The notes: generated by a model from the sequence alone, not told the origin. DNA of 64,000 nucleotides from Betaproteobacteria bacterium (GCA_016720855.1 JADKJU010000002.1:868001-932000), one strand, 5' to 3'. Counted from the first letter of the stretch, positions 17,133 through 25,219 are shown. A program made the numbers and translations.

Positions 17133-17161
17133 TTGCGGCACCCGCAGAATTTGCCGATAAT
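17133..17161 (+). promoter_or_regulatory. Candidate promoter of argD-argF
   Basis: TTGCGG (17133-17138), a 17-bp spacer and GATAAT (17156-17161) form a reasonable sigma-70 promoter. Its start near 17168 would put the hairpin at 17177-17199 inside the argD leader. Confidence 0.45.
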
Positions 17162-17176
17162 CGTTCTCCCTGGATC

Positions 17177-17208
17177 CACGGCGGCGCGAGGCCGCCGTGA
17201 TCGTTTTT
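17177..17208 (+). terminator. Terminator-like hairpin in the argD leader
   Basis: CACGGCGGC (17177-17185) and GCCGCCGTG (17191-17199) form a perfect 9-bp GC-rich stem with the 5-base loop GCGAG. ATCGTTTTT follows, ending at 17208. It looks like a Rho-independent terminator, yet ends only 11 bases before the argD ATG and just before its GAGG ribosome site. It may terminate read-through from rpsT, or act as an attenuator for argD-argF if the promoter at 17133-17161 is real. Confidence 0.6.
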
Positions 17209-17219
17209 GCGAGGCGAAA

Positions 17220-18416
17220 ATGACAGCCGTCCACCTCATGAAAACCTATTCGCCCCAGCCCGTGGCCTTCGCCCGCGGCGAAGGGGCGTGGCTCTGGGAT
17301 ACCGAGGGCCGGCGATATCTCGACGCGCTCGCGGGCATCGCGGTGAGCGGCCTCGGGCACGGTCACCCGGTGCTCACGAAGGCGATCGCGGACCAGGCCG
17401 CCAGGCTCATCCATACCTCCAACCTCTTCCGCGTGGTCGAGCAGGAACGGCTGGCGGACAAGATCTGCGCGCTTGCCGCGATGGACAACGCGTTCTTCTG
17501 CAACTCGGGGGCGGAGGCCAACGAGTGCGCCATCAAGATCGCGCGCCTGCACGGCCACCAGCGCGGCATCGAGAACCCCTCGATCGTGGTGATGGAGAAG
17601 GCCTGGCACGGCCGCACGCTCGCCACGCTCTCCGCCACGGGTTCCCGCAAAGCGCAGGCCGGCTTCGAGCCGCTGATGGGCGGGTTCCTGCGCGTCCCCT
17701 ACAACGACCTGGGCGCCATCGAGCGGTTGAGCGAGCACCCGTCGGTGGTGGCAATCCTGATGGAAGTGCTGCAGGGCGAGGGCGGGATCCACGCCGCGGA
17801 CATGGACTACCTGAGGAAGCTGCGCGAGATCTGCGACCGCCGCCAGTGGCTGCTCATGATCGACGAGGTGCAAAGCGGCATCGGGCGCACCGGCAAGTGG
17901 TTCGCGCACCAATGGGCGGGAATCGTCCCGGACGTGATGCCGCTCGCCAAGGGCCTCGCCTCCGGCGTCCCCGTCGGCGCGTGCCTGGCGCGCGGCGTGG
18001 CGGCCGACGTGTTCAAGCCGGGCAACCACGGCACGACGTTCGGCGGCGGCCCCCTCGTGTCCGTCGCTGCCCTGACGACGCTCGAGATCATCGAGAAGGA
18101 CGGACTCCTCGCCAACGCCGCGCGCCAGGGCGAGGCGATCATGCAGGGGCTCGCGCGGGAGTTTTCGGGGGTCGCTGGCGTGAAGGAAATCCGCGGCAAG
18201 GGACTCATGATCGGCATCGAGCTCGACCGCCCCTGCGGGGAACTCGTGCGCCGCGGCCTGGAGGCCGGGATCGTGATCAACGTCACCGCGGACAAGGTGG
18301 TGCGGCTGCTGCCGCCCCTCATCTTCGGCGACGCGGAATCGCGCGAGCTGGTCGCCCGCCTGGGGCCCCTGGTGAAGGCCTTCCTCGCGGAGGCGCCGCC
18401 GGCCGCCGCTGGCTGA
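17220..18416 (+). CDS. argD: Acetylornithine aminotransferase
   Basis: 398 aa, fold-type I PLP enzyme of arginine synthesis (N-acetylglutamate semialdehyde to N-acetylornithine). Seen: FFCNSGAEANECAIKIAR (PLP phosphate and substrate region), AWHGRTLATLSATG, LLMIDEVQSGIGRTG (the PLP-binding Asp), and PLAKGLASGVPVGA with the Schiff-base lysine near residue 244. GAGG lies 6 bases before the ATG. It is followed at 5 bases by argF, making an argDF operon. It may also act as succinyldiaminopimelate aminotransferase, as in related enzymes. Confidence 0.93.
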   Translation: MTAVHLMKTYSPQPVAFARGEGAWLWDTEGRRYLDALAGIAVSGLGHGHPVLTKAIADQAARLIHTSNLFRVVEQERLADKICALAAMDNAFFCNSGAEANECAIKIARLHGHQRGIENPSIVVMEKAWHGRTLATLSATGSRKAQAGFEPLMGGFLRVPYNDLGAIERLSEHPSVVAILMEVLQGEGGIHAADMDYLRKLREICDRRQWLLMIDEVQSGIGRTGKWFAHQWAGIVPDVMPLAKGLASGVPVGACLARGVAADVFKPGNHGTTFGGGPLVSVAALTTLEIIEKDGLLANAARQGEAIMQGLAREFSGVAGVKEIRGKGLMIGIELDRPCGELVRRGLEAGIVINVTADKVVRLLPPLIFGDAESRELVARLGPLVKAFLAEAPPAAAG

Positions 18417-18421
18417 CCGCC

Positions 18422-19336
18422 ATGAGGCATTTCCTGCAGTTCCGCGACTTCACCGCCGAGGAGTTCGAGCATCTCTTCAAGCGCACCCGCGTGATCAAGG
18501 AGCGGTTCAAGAACTACGTCGCCTACCAGCCGCTCTCCGACCGGATGCTCGCCATGGTCTTCGAGAAGAGCTCGACGCGTACGCGCGTCTCCTTCGAGGC
18601 GGGCATGTTCCAGCTCGGCGGCGTCTCGATCGTGCTCAACATGGGCGACACGCAGCTCGGGCGCGGCGAGCCCATCGAGGACGTCGCGCGCGTGGTCTCG
18701 CGCATGGTGGACATCGTGATGATCCGCACCTTCGAGCAGTCGATCATCGAGCGCTTCGCGGCGCACTCGCGCGTTCCCGTGATCAACGGCCTTACCGACG
18801 AATACCATCCGTGCCAGGTGCTCGCGGACATCTATACCTTCGTCGAGCACCGCGGTCCCATCGCGGGCAGGACCGTGGCGTGGATCGGCGACAGCAACAA
18901 CATGTGCAACACCTGGCTCCAGGCCGCCACGCTTCTCGGATTCAAGCTGAATGTCGCAAGCCCCACGGGCTACGAGCTCGAATCCTCCCGGGTGGCCGGG
19001 ATCGGGCGCGACCACCTCGAGCTCTTCGGTGACCCGATCGCCGCCGCGCGCGGTGCCGACCTCGTCACCACCGACGTGTGGACGAGCATGGGCCGGGAGC
19101 ACGAGACCGACGCGAGGAAGGACGCCTTCGCCGCCTTCACCGTCGATGCCGAGATGATGGCCGCGGCCCGCAAGGACGCGCTCTTCATGCATTGCCTTCC
19201 CGCGCATCGCGGCGAGGAGGTTTCCGCCGAGGTTCTCGACGGGCCGCAGAGCGTGGTGTGGGAAGAGGCTGAAAACCGCCTGCACGCCCAGAAGGCGCTC
19301 ATGGAGTACCTCCTTCTCGGCCGCGTCGAGACCTGA
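18422..19336 (+). CDS. argF: Ornithine carbamoyltransferase
   Basis: 304 aa. Carbamoyl phosphate-binding loop SSTRTR (residues 50-55), HPCQVLADIYT, the ornithine loop region MHCLPAHRGEEV, and WIGDSNNMCNTWLQAA at the start of the second domain. It forms citrulline from ornithine and carbamoyl phosphate. Its ATG lies 5 bases after the argD stop. Confidence 0.96.
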   Translation: MRHFLQFRDFTAEEFEHLFKRTRVIKERFKNYVAYQPLSDRMLAMVFEKSSTRTRVSFEAGMFQLGGVSIVLNMGDTQLGRGEPIEDVARVVSRMVDIVMIRTFEQSIIERFAAHSRVPVINGLTDEYHPCQVLADIYTFVEHRGPIAGRTVAWIGDSNNMCNTWLQAATLLGFKLNVASPTGYELESSRVAGIGRDHLELFGDPIAAARGADLVTTDVWTSMGREHETDARKDAFAAFTVDAEMMAAARKDALFMHCLPAHRGEEVSAEVLDGPQSVVWEEAENRLHAQKALMEYLLLGRVET

Positions 19337-19395
19337 ACGCGCTGCGGCCGGGAATCGCGGCCGGGCGCGACCGCAATCAACTTCCCGGAGGGACC

Positions 19396-19881
19396 ATGCC
19401 ATCCTTTGACATCATGTGCGAGGCCAACGCGGTGGAGGTCAAGAACGCCGTCGAGCAGGCCAACAAGGAGATCTCGAACCGCTTCGACTTCAAGGGGTCC
19501 GACGCGAGGGTCGAGCAGAACGAGCTGGAACTCACCGTCTTCGCCGACGACGACTTCAAGCTCGGGCAGGTGCGCGACGTTCTCAACGCCAAGTTCGCCA
19601 AGCGCGGGGTGGACGCGCGCTTCCTGACCGTGGACAAGCCCGAGAAGATCGGCGGCGACAGGGTGAAGCAGGCGATCACCGTCAAGAACGGCGTCGAGAC
19701 GGAGGTGGCGAAGAAGATCGTGAAGATGCTCAAGGATGCGAAGCTCAAGGTCACGGCCTCGATCCAGGGGGACGCGGTTCGCGTCTCCGGCGCCAAGCGC
19801 GACACGCTGCAGGAGGCGATCGCGCTCGTTCGCGCAGGCGTGACCGAGGTTCCGCTCTCGTACCAGAACTTCCGCGACTAG
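19396..19881 (+). CDS. yajQ: YajQ family nucleotide-binding protein
   Basis: 161 aa. It begins MPSFDIMCEANAVEVKNAV and contains NRFDFKGSDARVE and KQGITVKNGVE-like KQAITVKNGVETEVAKKIVK, the standard YajQ fold of two RNP-like domains. Members bind nucleic acids, and in Xanthomonas a homologue binds c-di-GMP. GGAGGGACC precedes the ATG. The stop overlaps the convergent amidotransferase stop by 4 bases. Confidence 0.93.
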   Translation: MPSFDIMCEANAVEVKNAVEQANKEISNRFDFKGSDARVEQNELELTVFADDDFKLGQVRDVLNAKFAKRGVDARFLTVDKPEKIGGDRVKQAITVKNGVETEVAKKIVKMLKDAKLKVTASIQGDAVRVSGAKRDTLQEAIALVRAGVTEVPLSYQNFRD

Positions 19882-20594
19882 CCCCGATCGAGCCCCTCGA
19901 TCCAGCGCCCGTACAGGCGCCTGGCCGTGTCCGCGAGAACGGGCAGCCGTTCCCCGGACTGCCCTTCGATCGCAAGCGTGCCCTGCACCGCGGGGCTGTC
20001 CCGGCTCTCGGCGATCTCGCGCGCTCCCGTCTCGCACCAGCTCCGGACAAGATCGGATGTCATCTCCACATGGCACTGCATTCCGAGGTGGCGCCCTGCG
20101 ACCACGTAGGCCTGGTTCGCGCAATGCTCGCCGCGCAGGATGCGGCTCCCGCCGGGCGGGATCGTGAACGTCTCCCCGTGCCACTGGAACGTCGTGAACG
20201 TCCGCAGGTCCGGCCCGAACCACTCGCGTGCCTCGGGCGTATCTTCCACATCGACACGATGCCAGCCGATTTCCTTCACGGGGTTCGCCGTGACGCTGCC
20301 GCCCAGCGCTTTCGACAGGAGTTGCCCGCCAAGGCAATGGCCGATCACGGGGATCCTGCGCCGGACCGCATCGCGGATGAGGGCGAGCACGGGTTGCGTC
20401 CACGAGAGGTCGTCGTTGGCGCTCATGGGTCCGCCCATGAACGAAAGCCCGGCGAACCCTTCGGCGATTTCCGGAACGGGCTCGCCCTCGTCGAGCTTCA
20501 CGAGGTGCCATTCGATCCGGTGGTTCTCGAGAAAAGTGGCAAAATACCCCGGCCCCTCCGTGGGGGCATGGCGAAAGACGGCGACCGGCTTCAT
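19878..20594 (-). CDS. Class I glutamine amidotransferase-like protein
   Basis: 238 aa. A GuaA-like amidotransferase domain: FMGGPMSANDDL, the nucleophile elbow VIGHCLGGQLLSKALGG (Cys near residue 95) and FQWHGETFTIP (candidate catalytic His). The product is a single-domain protein of the type often annotated as type 1 glutamine amidotransferase (GMP synthase-like). The acceptor substrate is unknown. Its start is head-to-head with the next gene, 3 bases apart. Confidence 0.82.
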   Translation of the reverse strand: MKPVAVFRHAPTEGPGYFATFLENHRIEWHLVKLDEGEPVPEIAEGFAGLSFMGGPMSANDDLSWTQPVLALIRDAVRRRIPVIGHCLGGQLLSKALGGSVTANPVKEIGWHRVDVEDTPEAREWFGPDLRTFTTFQWHGETFTIPPGGSRILRGEHCANQAYVVAGRHLGMQCHVEMTSDLVRSWCETGAREIAESRDSPAVQGTLAIEGQSGERLPVLADTARRLYGRWIEGLDRG

Positions 20595-20597
20595 CGA

Positions 20598-21248
20598 ATG
20601 GGCCTCCTCGAACGGATCCGGCATTCTATGGCGGCTGCCCTTGTCGTGGCGCTGCCCGCGGGCGCGACCGAAGTGAACGTGATCGGCCTCTTTCCCGGCA
20701 AGGCGGTCGTCGTGATCGATCGCGGCGTGCCGCATACGATGTCGGCCGGCCAGCGCACGGCGGAGGGCGTGTTGCTCATCGCAGCGGACTCGCGCTCGGC
20801 CACGCTCGAGATCGACGGCAAGCGGCAGGTCCTCGAACTGGGGCAGCACGCGGAGTCGGCGGCTCTCACGGGGGCCCTGCAAGGCGTCACGCTGGCGGCG
20901 GACGGCAACGGCCACTTCACGACCGAGGGGCAGATCAACGGCGCCCGCATCCGGTTCCTGGTGGACACGGGTGCCACCCTGGTCACGATTCCCGCGTCCG
21001 AGGCCCGGCGCCTCGGCATCGATTACCTGCGCGGCCAGCAGGTGGTCTCGCAGACGGCCAACGGGCGGGTGATCGTCTATCGGGTCCGGCTCGATTCCGT
21101 GACGGTGGGAACCATGACCCTCCTCGCGGTGGACGCGGTGGTCCACGATTCCCCGGGGCTCGAGATCGCGCTCCTGGGAATGAGCTTCCTCAATCGCACG
21201 CAGATGCGCCGGGAGGGAGAGAACCTCACCCTCACCAAGCGCTACTGA
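20598..21248 (+). CDS. Retropepsin-like aspartic protease (TIGR02281-type)
   Basis: 216 aa from ATG 20598; ATG 20568 and ATG 20628 are also in frame and no start has a strong ribosome site. A signal-like segment (MAAALVVALPAGA) follows. The clan AA protease signature FLVDTGATLVTIP has the single catalytic Asp expected of a homodimeric enzyme, with ARRLGIDY and LLGMSFLNRTQM typical of this family. It is probably periplasmic or membrane-anchored. The gene diverges from the amidotransferase with starts almost touching, so each promoter must lie inside the other coding sequence. Confidence 0.82.
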   Translation: MGLLERIRHSMAAALVVALPAGATEVNVIGLFPGKAVVVIDRGVPHTMSAGQRTAEGVLLIAADSRSATLEIDGKRQVLELGQHAESAALTGALQGVTLAADGNGHFTTEGQINGARIRFLVDTGATLVTIPASEARRLGIDYLRGQQVVSQTANGRVIVYRVRLDSVTVGTMTLLAVDAVVHDSPGLEIALLGMSFLNRTQMRREGENLTLTKRY

Positions 21249-21264
21249 CGGACGGCGGGTACGC

Positions 21265-22068
21265 TCAGCAGGCCGGCCAGTTCTTTCGCACCATCGCGTA
21301 GGCCGAATGATTGTGGATGGATTCGAAGTTCTCCGATTCCACGACGTAGGCCTCGATCCTCGGGTCCAGGTTCAACCTGGCCGCGATGTCGCGGACCATG
21401 TCCTCGACGAACTTCGGGTTGTCGTAGGCGAGTTCGGTCACGTATTTCTCGTCAGGGCGCTTGAGCAGGCCGTAGAGCTCGCTCGAGGCCTGCTTCTCGA
21501 CGAGGTCGATCAGCTCCTCGATCCACACGAAACTCTGCACGCGCGCCGCCACCGTCACGTGCGAGCGCTGGTTGTGCGCCCCGTACTCGGAGATCTTCTT
21601 CGAGCAGGGGCACAGGCTCGTCACGGGCACCTGCACCTTGAGCGCGAACTGCTCGCGGCCCTCGATGATCTCGCCGATGAAGACGACCTCGTAGTCGAGC
21701 AGGCTCTGCACGCCTGACACCGGAGCCTTCTTCGCGACGAAGTAGGGAAAGCTCATCTCGACATGGCCTGTCTCGGCCTCGAGCTTCTTCACCATCTCGC
21801 GCAGCATGGCGCGGAAGGAGTCGACGGTGATCTCGCGCTCGTGGGCGTTGAGGATCTCCACGAACCGCGACATGTGCGTGCCCTTGAACTGGTGCGGCAG
21901 CCCCACGTACATGTTGAAGGTCGCGATGGTGTGCTGAATCCCCCCGGCCCGCTCGAGGATCCTCATCGGGTGACGGATGGCCTTGATCCCCACCTTGTCG
22001 ATGGCGATTCTGCGGACGTCGGGTGTGGCCTGGACGTCCGGGATGGGCAGCTGGCTTCGCTGGTTCAC
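21265..22068 (-). CDS. folE2: GTP cyclohydrolase FolE2 (type IB)
   Basis: 267 aa. Converts GTP to dihydroneopterin triphosphate for folate. Signatures: SRFVEILNAHEREI, KKAPVSGVQSLLDY, VTSLCPCSKKISEYGAHNQRS (metal-binding Cys) and the C-terminal ESIHNHSAYA. Type IB enzymes are not strictly zinc-dependent, unlike FolE, and are often controlled by metal regulators. The start is GTG at 22068, with AAAGGA just upstream. Its promoter carries an IscR-like operator (see 22109-22133). Confidence 0.93.
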   Translation of the reverse strand: MNQRSQLPIPDVQATPDVRRIAIDKVGIKAIRHPMRILERAGGIQHTIATFNMYVGLPHQFKGTHMSRFVEILNAHEREITVDSFRAMLREMVKKLEAETGHVEMSFPYFVAKKAPVSGVQSLLDYEVVFIGEIIEGREQFALKVQVPVTSLCPCSKKISEYGAHNQRSHVTVAARVQSFVWIEELIDLVEKQASSELYGLLKRPDEKYVTELAYDNPKFVEDMVRDIAARLNLDPRIEAYVVESENFESIHNHSAYAMVRKNWPAC

Positions 22069-22092
22069 GGGGTTCCTTTCGGTCAGCCGTAG

Positions 22093-22121
22093 AGTATAAA
22101 AGGCGCCGATAGTTGAGTAAA
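22093..22121 (-). promoter_or_regulatory. folE2 promoter
   Basis: On the minus strand TTTACT (22121-22116), a 17-bp spacer and TATACT (22098-22093) give a start near 22086, about 18 bases before the GTG. The -35 lies at the centre of the dyad at 22109-22133, so a bound regulator would block it. Confidence 0.55.
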
Positions 22122-22133
22122 CCGCTCAACTAT
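22109..22133. promoter_or_regulatory. IscR/Rrf2-like operator in the folE2 promoter
   Basis: ATAGTTGAG and CTCAACTAT form a perfect 9-bp inverted repeat around the 7-base spacer TAAACCG (25 bp in all). The geometry and outer sequence match the type 1 IscR site as I recall it (ATASYYGAC-N7-GTCRRSTAT). The only arm difference is one inner C/G position on each side. It overlaps the -35 of folE2, suggesting repression tied to iron-sulfur status. No Rrf2 regulator is encoded in this window. Confidence 0.6.
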
Positions 22134-22157
22134 GGGGCGTTCGACTCACGGTTGAAT

Positions 22158-22856
22158 TCACTGCCTGGAGTAGGGATAGGCGGCATTGCCCTTGAACGGA
22201 GGTTCCCGGCCCACGAGCGACTCGAGAAGGATCAGCTCGTCGTCCGAGTGGTTCTGGAAGGGCCCGGGTTCGGCGTCCATGATGCCGCCGCGTTGGCTGA
22301 TGACGAGGGGTTGCTCATGGTGCGTGGTCGTCACGGTCTTCGTGGACATGCCGGGACCATCGATCCCGGCTTCCCCGTAGCAGAGGCAAAAGTAGACCTT
22401 TTCGGGGTCCACCTCGAGGTACGCCCCGGTGCCGCGGATGCCGATGGTCGCATTGCCCGCCTTGATCACCACCGGTTTCTTGCCGAAGACGGAGAGTACG
22501 CGGCCGGTCTGGATCAGGATCCGGCTCATCACGCCGCCGGACTCCGCGAACTCCAGCGTGGTGTTCTCGCGGACCAGGAAGGCATCGTCCCGAATCACGA
22601 CGATGGCCATGCTGCCGGGCCCCGTGCTCACCTTGTCGCGGGCGGAAACCGGCGTTCCGACCTGCGCCGGGCGACCATTCACCATGGCGGTTCCCTTCAG
22701 CTGGTTTACGCCCGGGATCGCCGGGAGGTCCCCCTTGGCAAGCGCGCGACTCATGAAGCCGGAAAGGCCGCCCGCCCCGATTGCGGCGCCGGCAGCCATC
22801 CGCGCGATGAAACGCCGACGTTCGCGGGAAGTCCGGTCAGGCTGTTCGTTGTTCAT
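22158..22856 (-). CDS. FecR-domain exported protein
   Basis: 232 aa. The N-terminus has a twin-arginine-like signal (RERRRFIARMAAGAAIGAGGL). The mature part has a FecR-like domain: GTPVSARDKVSTGPGSMAIVVI, ENTTLEFAESGG, ILIQTGRVLSVFGKKPVVIKAGNATIGIRGTGAYLEV. There is no FecI sigma factor or TonB receptor beside it, so it is not a classical iron-dicitrate sensor; stand-alone FecR proteins of this kind are common but uncharacterised. The start overlaps the trmB end by 20 bases. Confidence 0.78.
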   Translation of the reverse strand: MNNEQPDRTSRERRRFIARMAAGAAIGAGGLSGFMSRALAKGDLPAIPGVNQLKGTAMVNGRPAQVGTPVSARDKVSTGPGSMAIVVIRDDAFLVRENTTLEFAESGGVMSRILIQTGRVLSVFGKKPVVIKAGNATIGIRGTGAYLEVDPEKVYFCLCYGEAGIDGPGMSTKTVTTTHHEQPLVISQRGGIMDAEPGPFQNHSDDELILLESLVGREPPFKGNAAYPYSRQ

Positions 22857-23550
22857 TAAGGTCTCCGGTGTCGGCGGGGCGCTTGCGAAACACGATGTCC
22901 CATGAGTCATGGCCCAGGCGCAGCCCGCGCCGCTCGAACTTGGTCTCCGGGCGCATTGCTGGCCGCACGGCGAAGCCTGCATGGGTGTTCTCGAGCGATG
23001 CTACCGCGGAAAAGGTCGCCAGGATGTGCTCGGCGTATTCCTGCCAGTCGGTGGCCGCATGCAGGCAACCACCGGTCGCCAGCCGTGAGGCCAGCAATTC
23101 GGCGAAGGCGGGCTGCAGGAGCCGGCGCTTGTGATGCCGCTTCTTCGGCCACGGATCGGGAAAGAAGACATGGATGCCCGCCAGCGAGCCGGGCGGGACC
23201 ATGGTCGTGACCACTTCGACGGCGTCGTGCTGGATGATTCGAATGTTGGTGAGCGCATGCTCATCGATCTGCTTCAGGAGTGCGCCAACGCCCGGAGAGT
23301 GGACTTCGATCCCAAGATAGTCATTTTCCGGGGTCTGTATGGCGATTTTCGCCGTCGTCTCTCCCATGCCGAAGCCGATTTCGAGGATTTTTGGGGAATT
23401 TCGGCCAAATACCGAAGAAAGATCGAGCATTCGGCCCGAAAACGGTATTCCGAAGCGTGGCATGAGCGTTTCGTAGGCACGCTGCTGCCCGGGCGAAAAG
23501 CGACCCTGGCGGAGGACGAAGCTGCGAATGGGCCTTGTTGTTGCATCCAT
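22837..23550 (-). CDS. trmB: tRNA (guanine-N7-)-methyltransferase
   Basis: 237 aa. SAM-binding motif ILEIGFGMGETTAKIA, then YLGIEVHSPGVG, the catalytic-region FPDPWPKKRHHKRRL and the C-terminal TKFERRGLRLGHDSWD. It methylates G46 of many tRNAs. The C-terminal tail (PADTGDLNEQRTA) is written over the start of the FecR-domain gene. A TAAAAT at 23562-23557 on the minus strand sits only about 7 bases before the ATG, so a very short leader is possible. Confidence 0.94.
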   Translation of the reverse strand: MDATTRPIRSFVLRQGRFSPGQQRAYETLMPRFGIPFSGRMLDLSSVFGRNSPKILEIGFGMGETTAKIAIQTPENDYLGIEVHSPGVGALLKQIDEHALTNIRIIQHDAVEVVTTMVPPGSLAGIHVFFPDPWPKKRHHKRRLLQPAFAELLASRLATGGCLHAATDWQEYAEHILATFSAVASLENTHAGFAVRPAMRPETKFERRGLRLGHDSWDIVFRKRPADTGDLNEQRTA

Positions 23551-23628
23551 GCGTCAATTTTACCCAAGCGCGGCGGCGATCCCCGGGTTTTCGTTGACGC
23601 CCCCAGACGACCTCCGCACTATCAGGGC

Positions 23629-24225
23629 ATGTCCGCCTCCCGATTCTGGCCGCTGGCCTTGGCTCTTGTCGTCTTTCCCGCTGTCAGTGCGGCTGGCGAT
23701 TACGTGGGGGTCCTGCGCCTGCCGGGAGCTCCCGCCGCGTTGGCCATTCCGGAGCCCGGCTTCTATTGGTCACAGGTTGAGCTGCTCGGCGGCGGGCTTG
23801 CCCCAGCCCCGGGAGCCGAGGGGCTCAAGCTGAAGCTCGGCTATCGCTATTCCCCGTATCTCTCGGTGGAAACCGGCTACGCGGATTCCGGCCTGGAGGC
23901 GGCTCAATGGCCGTTTTCCGCGGCCTCTTCGCGGTCTCGCGGCTACACCATGGAGACCATCGGCTCCGTCCCATTCGGGACGCGCGCGGCATTCTATGGC
24001 CGGGTGGGCGCTTGGCGCTCGGGGGGTGGGCCCTTCCTGCTTTCCGAGGGGGACGCGCCCAGCCGGCCGGGCGCCGGCCTTCACTATGGATTGGGGTTCA
24101 AGGTCGACCTCACGCGCCAGATCGGGCTGCAGGCCGAGATGGAGCGCATCTCGCCTCTCGACCGCTGGGGAACCCGCGAGCCCGACGCCGACCATGTTTC
24201 CGTCGGCGTGACCTGGCGCTTCTAG
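23629..24225 (+). CDS. Outer-membrane beta-barrel protein
   Basis: 198 aa. Signal peptide MSASRFWPLALALVVFPAVSAAG (cleavage near residue 22). The mature protein alternates hydrophobic residues, with KLKLGYRYSPYLSVETGYAD, FYGRVGAWRSG and HYGLGFKVDLTRQIGLQAEMERI. It ends DHVSVGVTWRF, a C-terminal aromatic as recognised by the BAM machinery. This is the OmpA/OmpW-like small porin pattern. The ligand is unknown. It diverges from trmB and converges on thiG with a 4-base overlap. Confidence 0.78.
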   Translation: MSASRFWPLALALVVFPAVSAAGDYVGVLRLPGAPAALAIPEPGFYWSQVELLGGGLAPAPGAEGLKLKLGYRYSPYLSVETGYADSGLEAAQWPFSAASSRSRGYTMETIGSVPFGTRAAFYGRVGAWRSGGGPFLLSEGDAPSRPGAGLHYGLGFKVDLTRQIGLQAEMERISPLDRWGTREPDADHVSVGVTWRF

Positions 24226-25013
24226 GCTTTGTGTCCGATGAGCCCTTCAGTGGGCGAACTGGCAGCCGCGGCGTAGGGCTTCTTCGCCATGCGGCCGGCG
24301 CGCCAGGCTTCGCGCCCCGCCTCCACCGCGAGCTTCATCGCTCTCCCCATCCGGACGGGATCGAGCGCCTTGGCGATCGCGGTGTTCATGAGCACGCCGT
24401 CGCAACCCAGCTCCATCGCCACAGCGGCGTCGGAAGCGGTGCCGATGCCCGCATCCACGAGGACCGGGATCTTCGCGCGGTCCAGGATGATCTGCAGGTT
24501 CCAGGGGTTGAGGATTCCCATTCCGGAGCCGATGAGGGAGGCAAGCGGCATCACCGCCACACAGCCCGCGTCCTCCAGCTGGCGCGCGAGGATCGGATCA
24601 TCGCTGCAGTAGACCATCACCTGGAAACCCTCGGCAACCAGCGTCTTCGCGGCAGCGAGAGTTTCCGGCATGTTCGGAAAGAGGGTCTCGGCATCGCCCA
24701 GCACCTCGAGCTTCACAAGCGAGTGCCCGTCCAGCAGTTCGCGCGCCAGGCGCAGTGTGCGCACGGCGTCCTCGGCCGTGTAGCAGCCGGCGGTGTTGGG
24801 CAGGATCGTGTACCGGGAAGGGGGAAGCACCTCGAGCAGGCTCGGCTCGTTCGCGTTCTGGCCGATGTTCACTCGCCGGATCGCCACGGTGACGATCTCG
24901 GCGCCGCTCGACTCGATCGCGAGGCGGGTCTGCTCGAAATCGCGGTACTTGCCGGTGCCGACCAGCAGGCGCGAGCCGTAGGCCTTTCCGGCGATGACCA
25001 GACGGTCGTCCAT
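24222..25013 (-). CDS. thiG: Thiazole synthase
   Basis: 263 aa, TIM barrel. It builds the thiazole phosphate moiety of thiamine from deoxyxylulose phosphate, dehydroglycine and ThiS-thiocarboxylate. Motifs: LLVGTGKYRDFEQTR, LPNTAGCYTAEDAVRTLRLARE, LVKLEVLGDAETLFPN (Schiff-base Lys), VLVDAGIGTASDAAVAMELG and GVLMNTAIAKA. The start overlaps the thiS stop. The C-terminus carries a short extension. Confidence 0.95.
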   Translation of the reverse strand: MDDRLVIAGKAYGSRLLVGTGKYRDFEQTRLAIESSGAEIVTVAIRRVNIGQNANEPSLLEVLPPSRYTILPNTAGCYTAEDAVRTLRLARELLDGHSLVKLEVLGDAETLFPNMPETLAAAKTLVAEGFQVMVYCSDDPILARQLEDAGCVAVMPLASLIGSGMGILNPWNLQIILDRAKIPVLVDAGIGTASDAAVAMELGCDGVLMNTAIAKALDPVRMGRAMKLAVEAGREAWRAGRMAKKPYAAAASSPTEGLIGHKA

Positions 25014-25219
25014 CAGCCTCCTCCCACGGCCACGACCACCTCCAGGCGGTCGCCGTCGGCCAGTTCGGTTTCCGAATAGCGGCTGCGCGGCACGATCTCC
25101 CCGTTCCTCTCGATCGCGATGCGCCTGCCGTCGTAGCCCAGTTCCCCGACGAGCCCCTGCACCGTGAGCGGTGGAGCGAAGCGCCTGTCCGCGCCATTGA
25201 CCTTCAGCAGCAATTCCAT
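25013..25219 (-). CDS. thiS: Thiamine biosynthesis sulfur carrier ThiS
   Basis: 68 aa, ubiquitin-like fold: VNGADRRFAPPLTVQGLV, AIERNGEIVPRSRY, DGDRLEVVVAVGGG. The C-terminal glycines are the site of adenylation and thiocarboxylate formation. The protein ends GGG rather than the usual GG, one residue longer than most. It is translationally coupled to thiG (ATGA). No thiamine riboswitch is apparent in the 45 bases upstream. Confidence 0.9.
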   Translation of the reverse strand: MELLLKVNGADRRFAPPLTVQGLVGELGYDGRRIAIERNGEIVPRSRYSETELADGDRLEVVVAVGGG

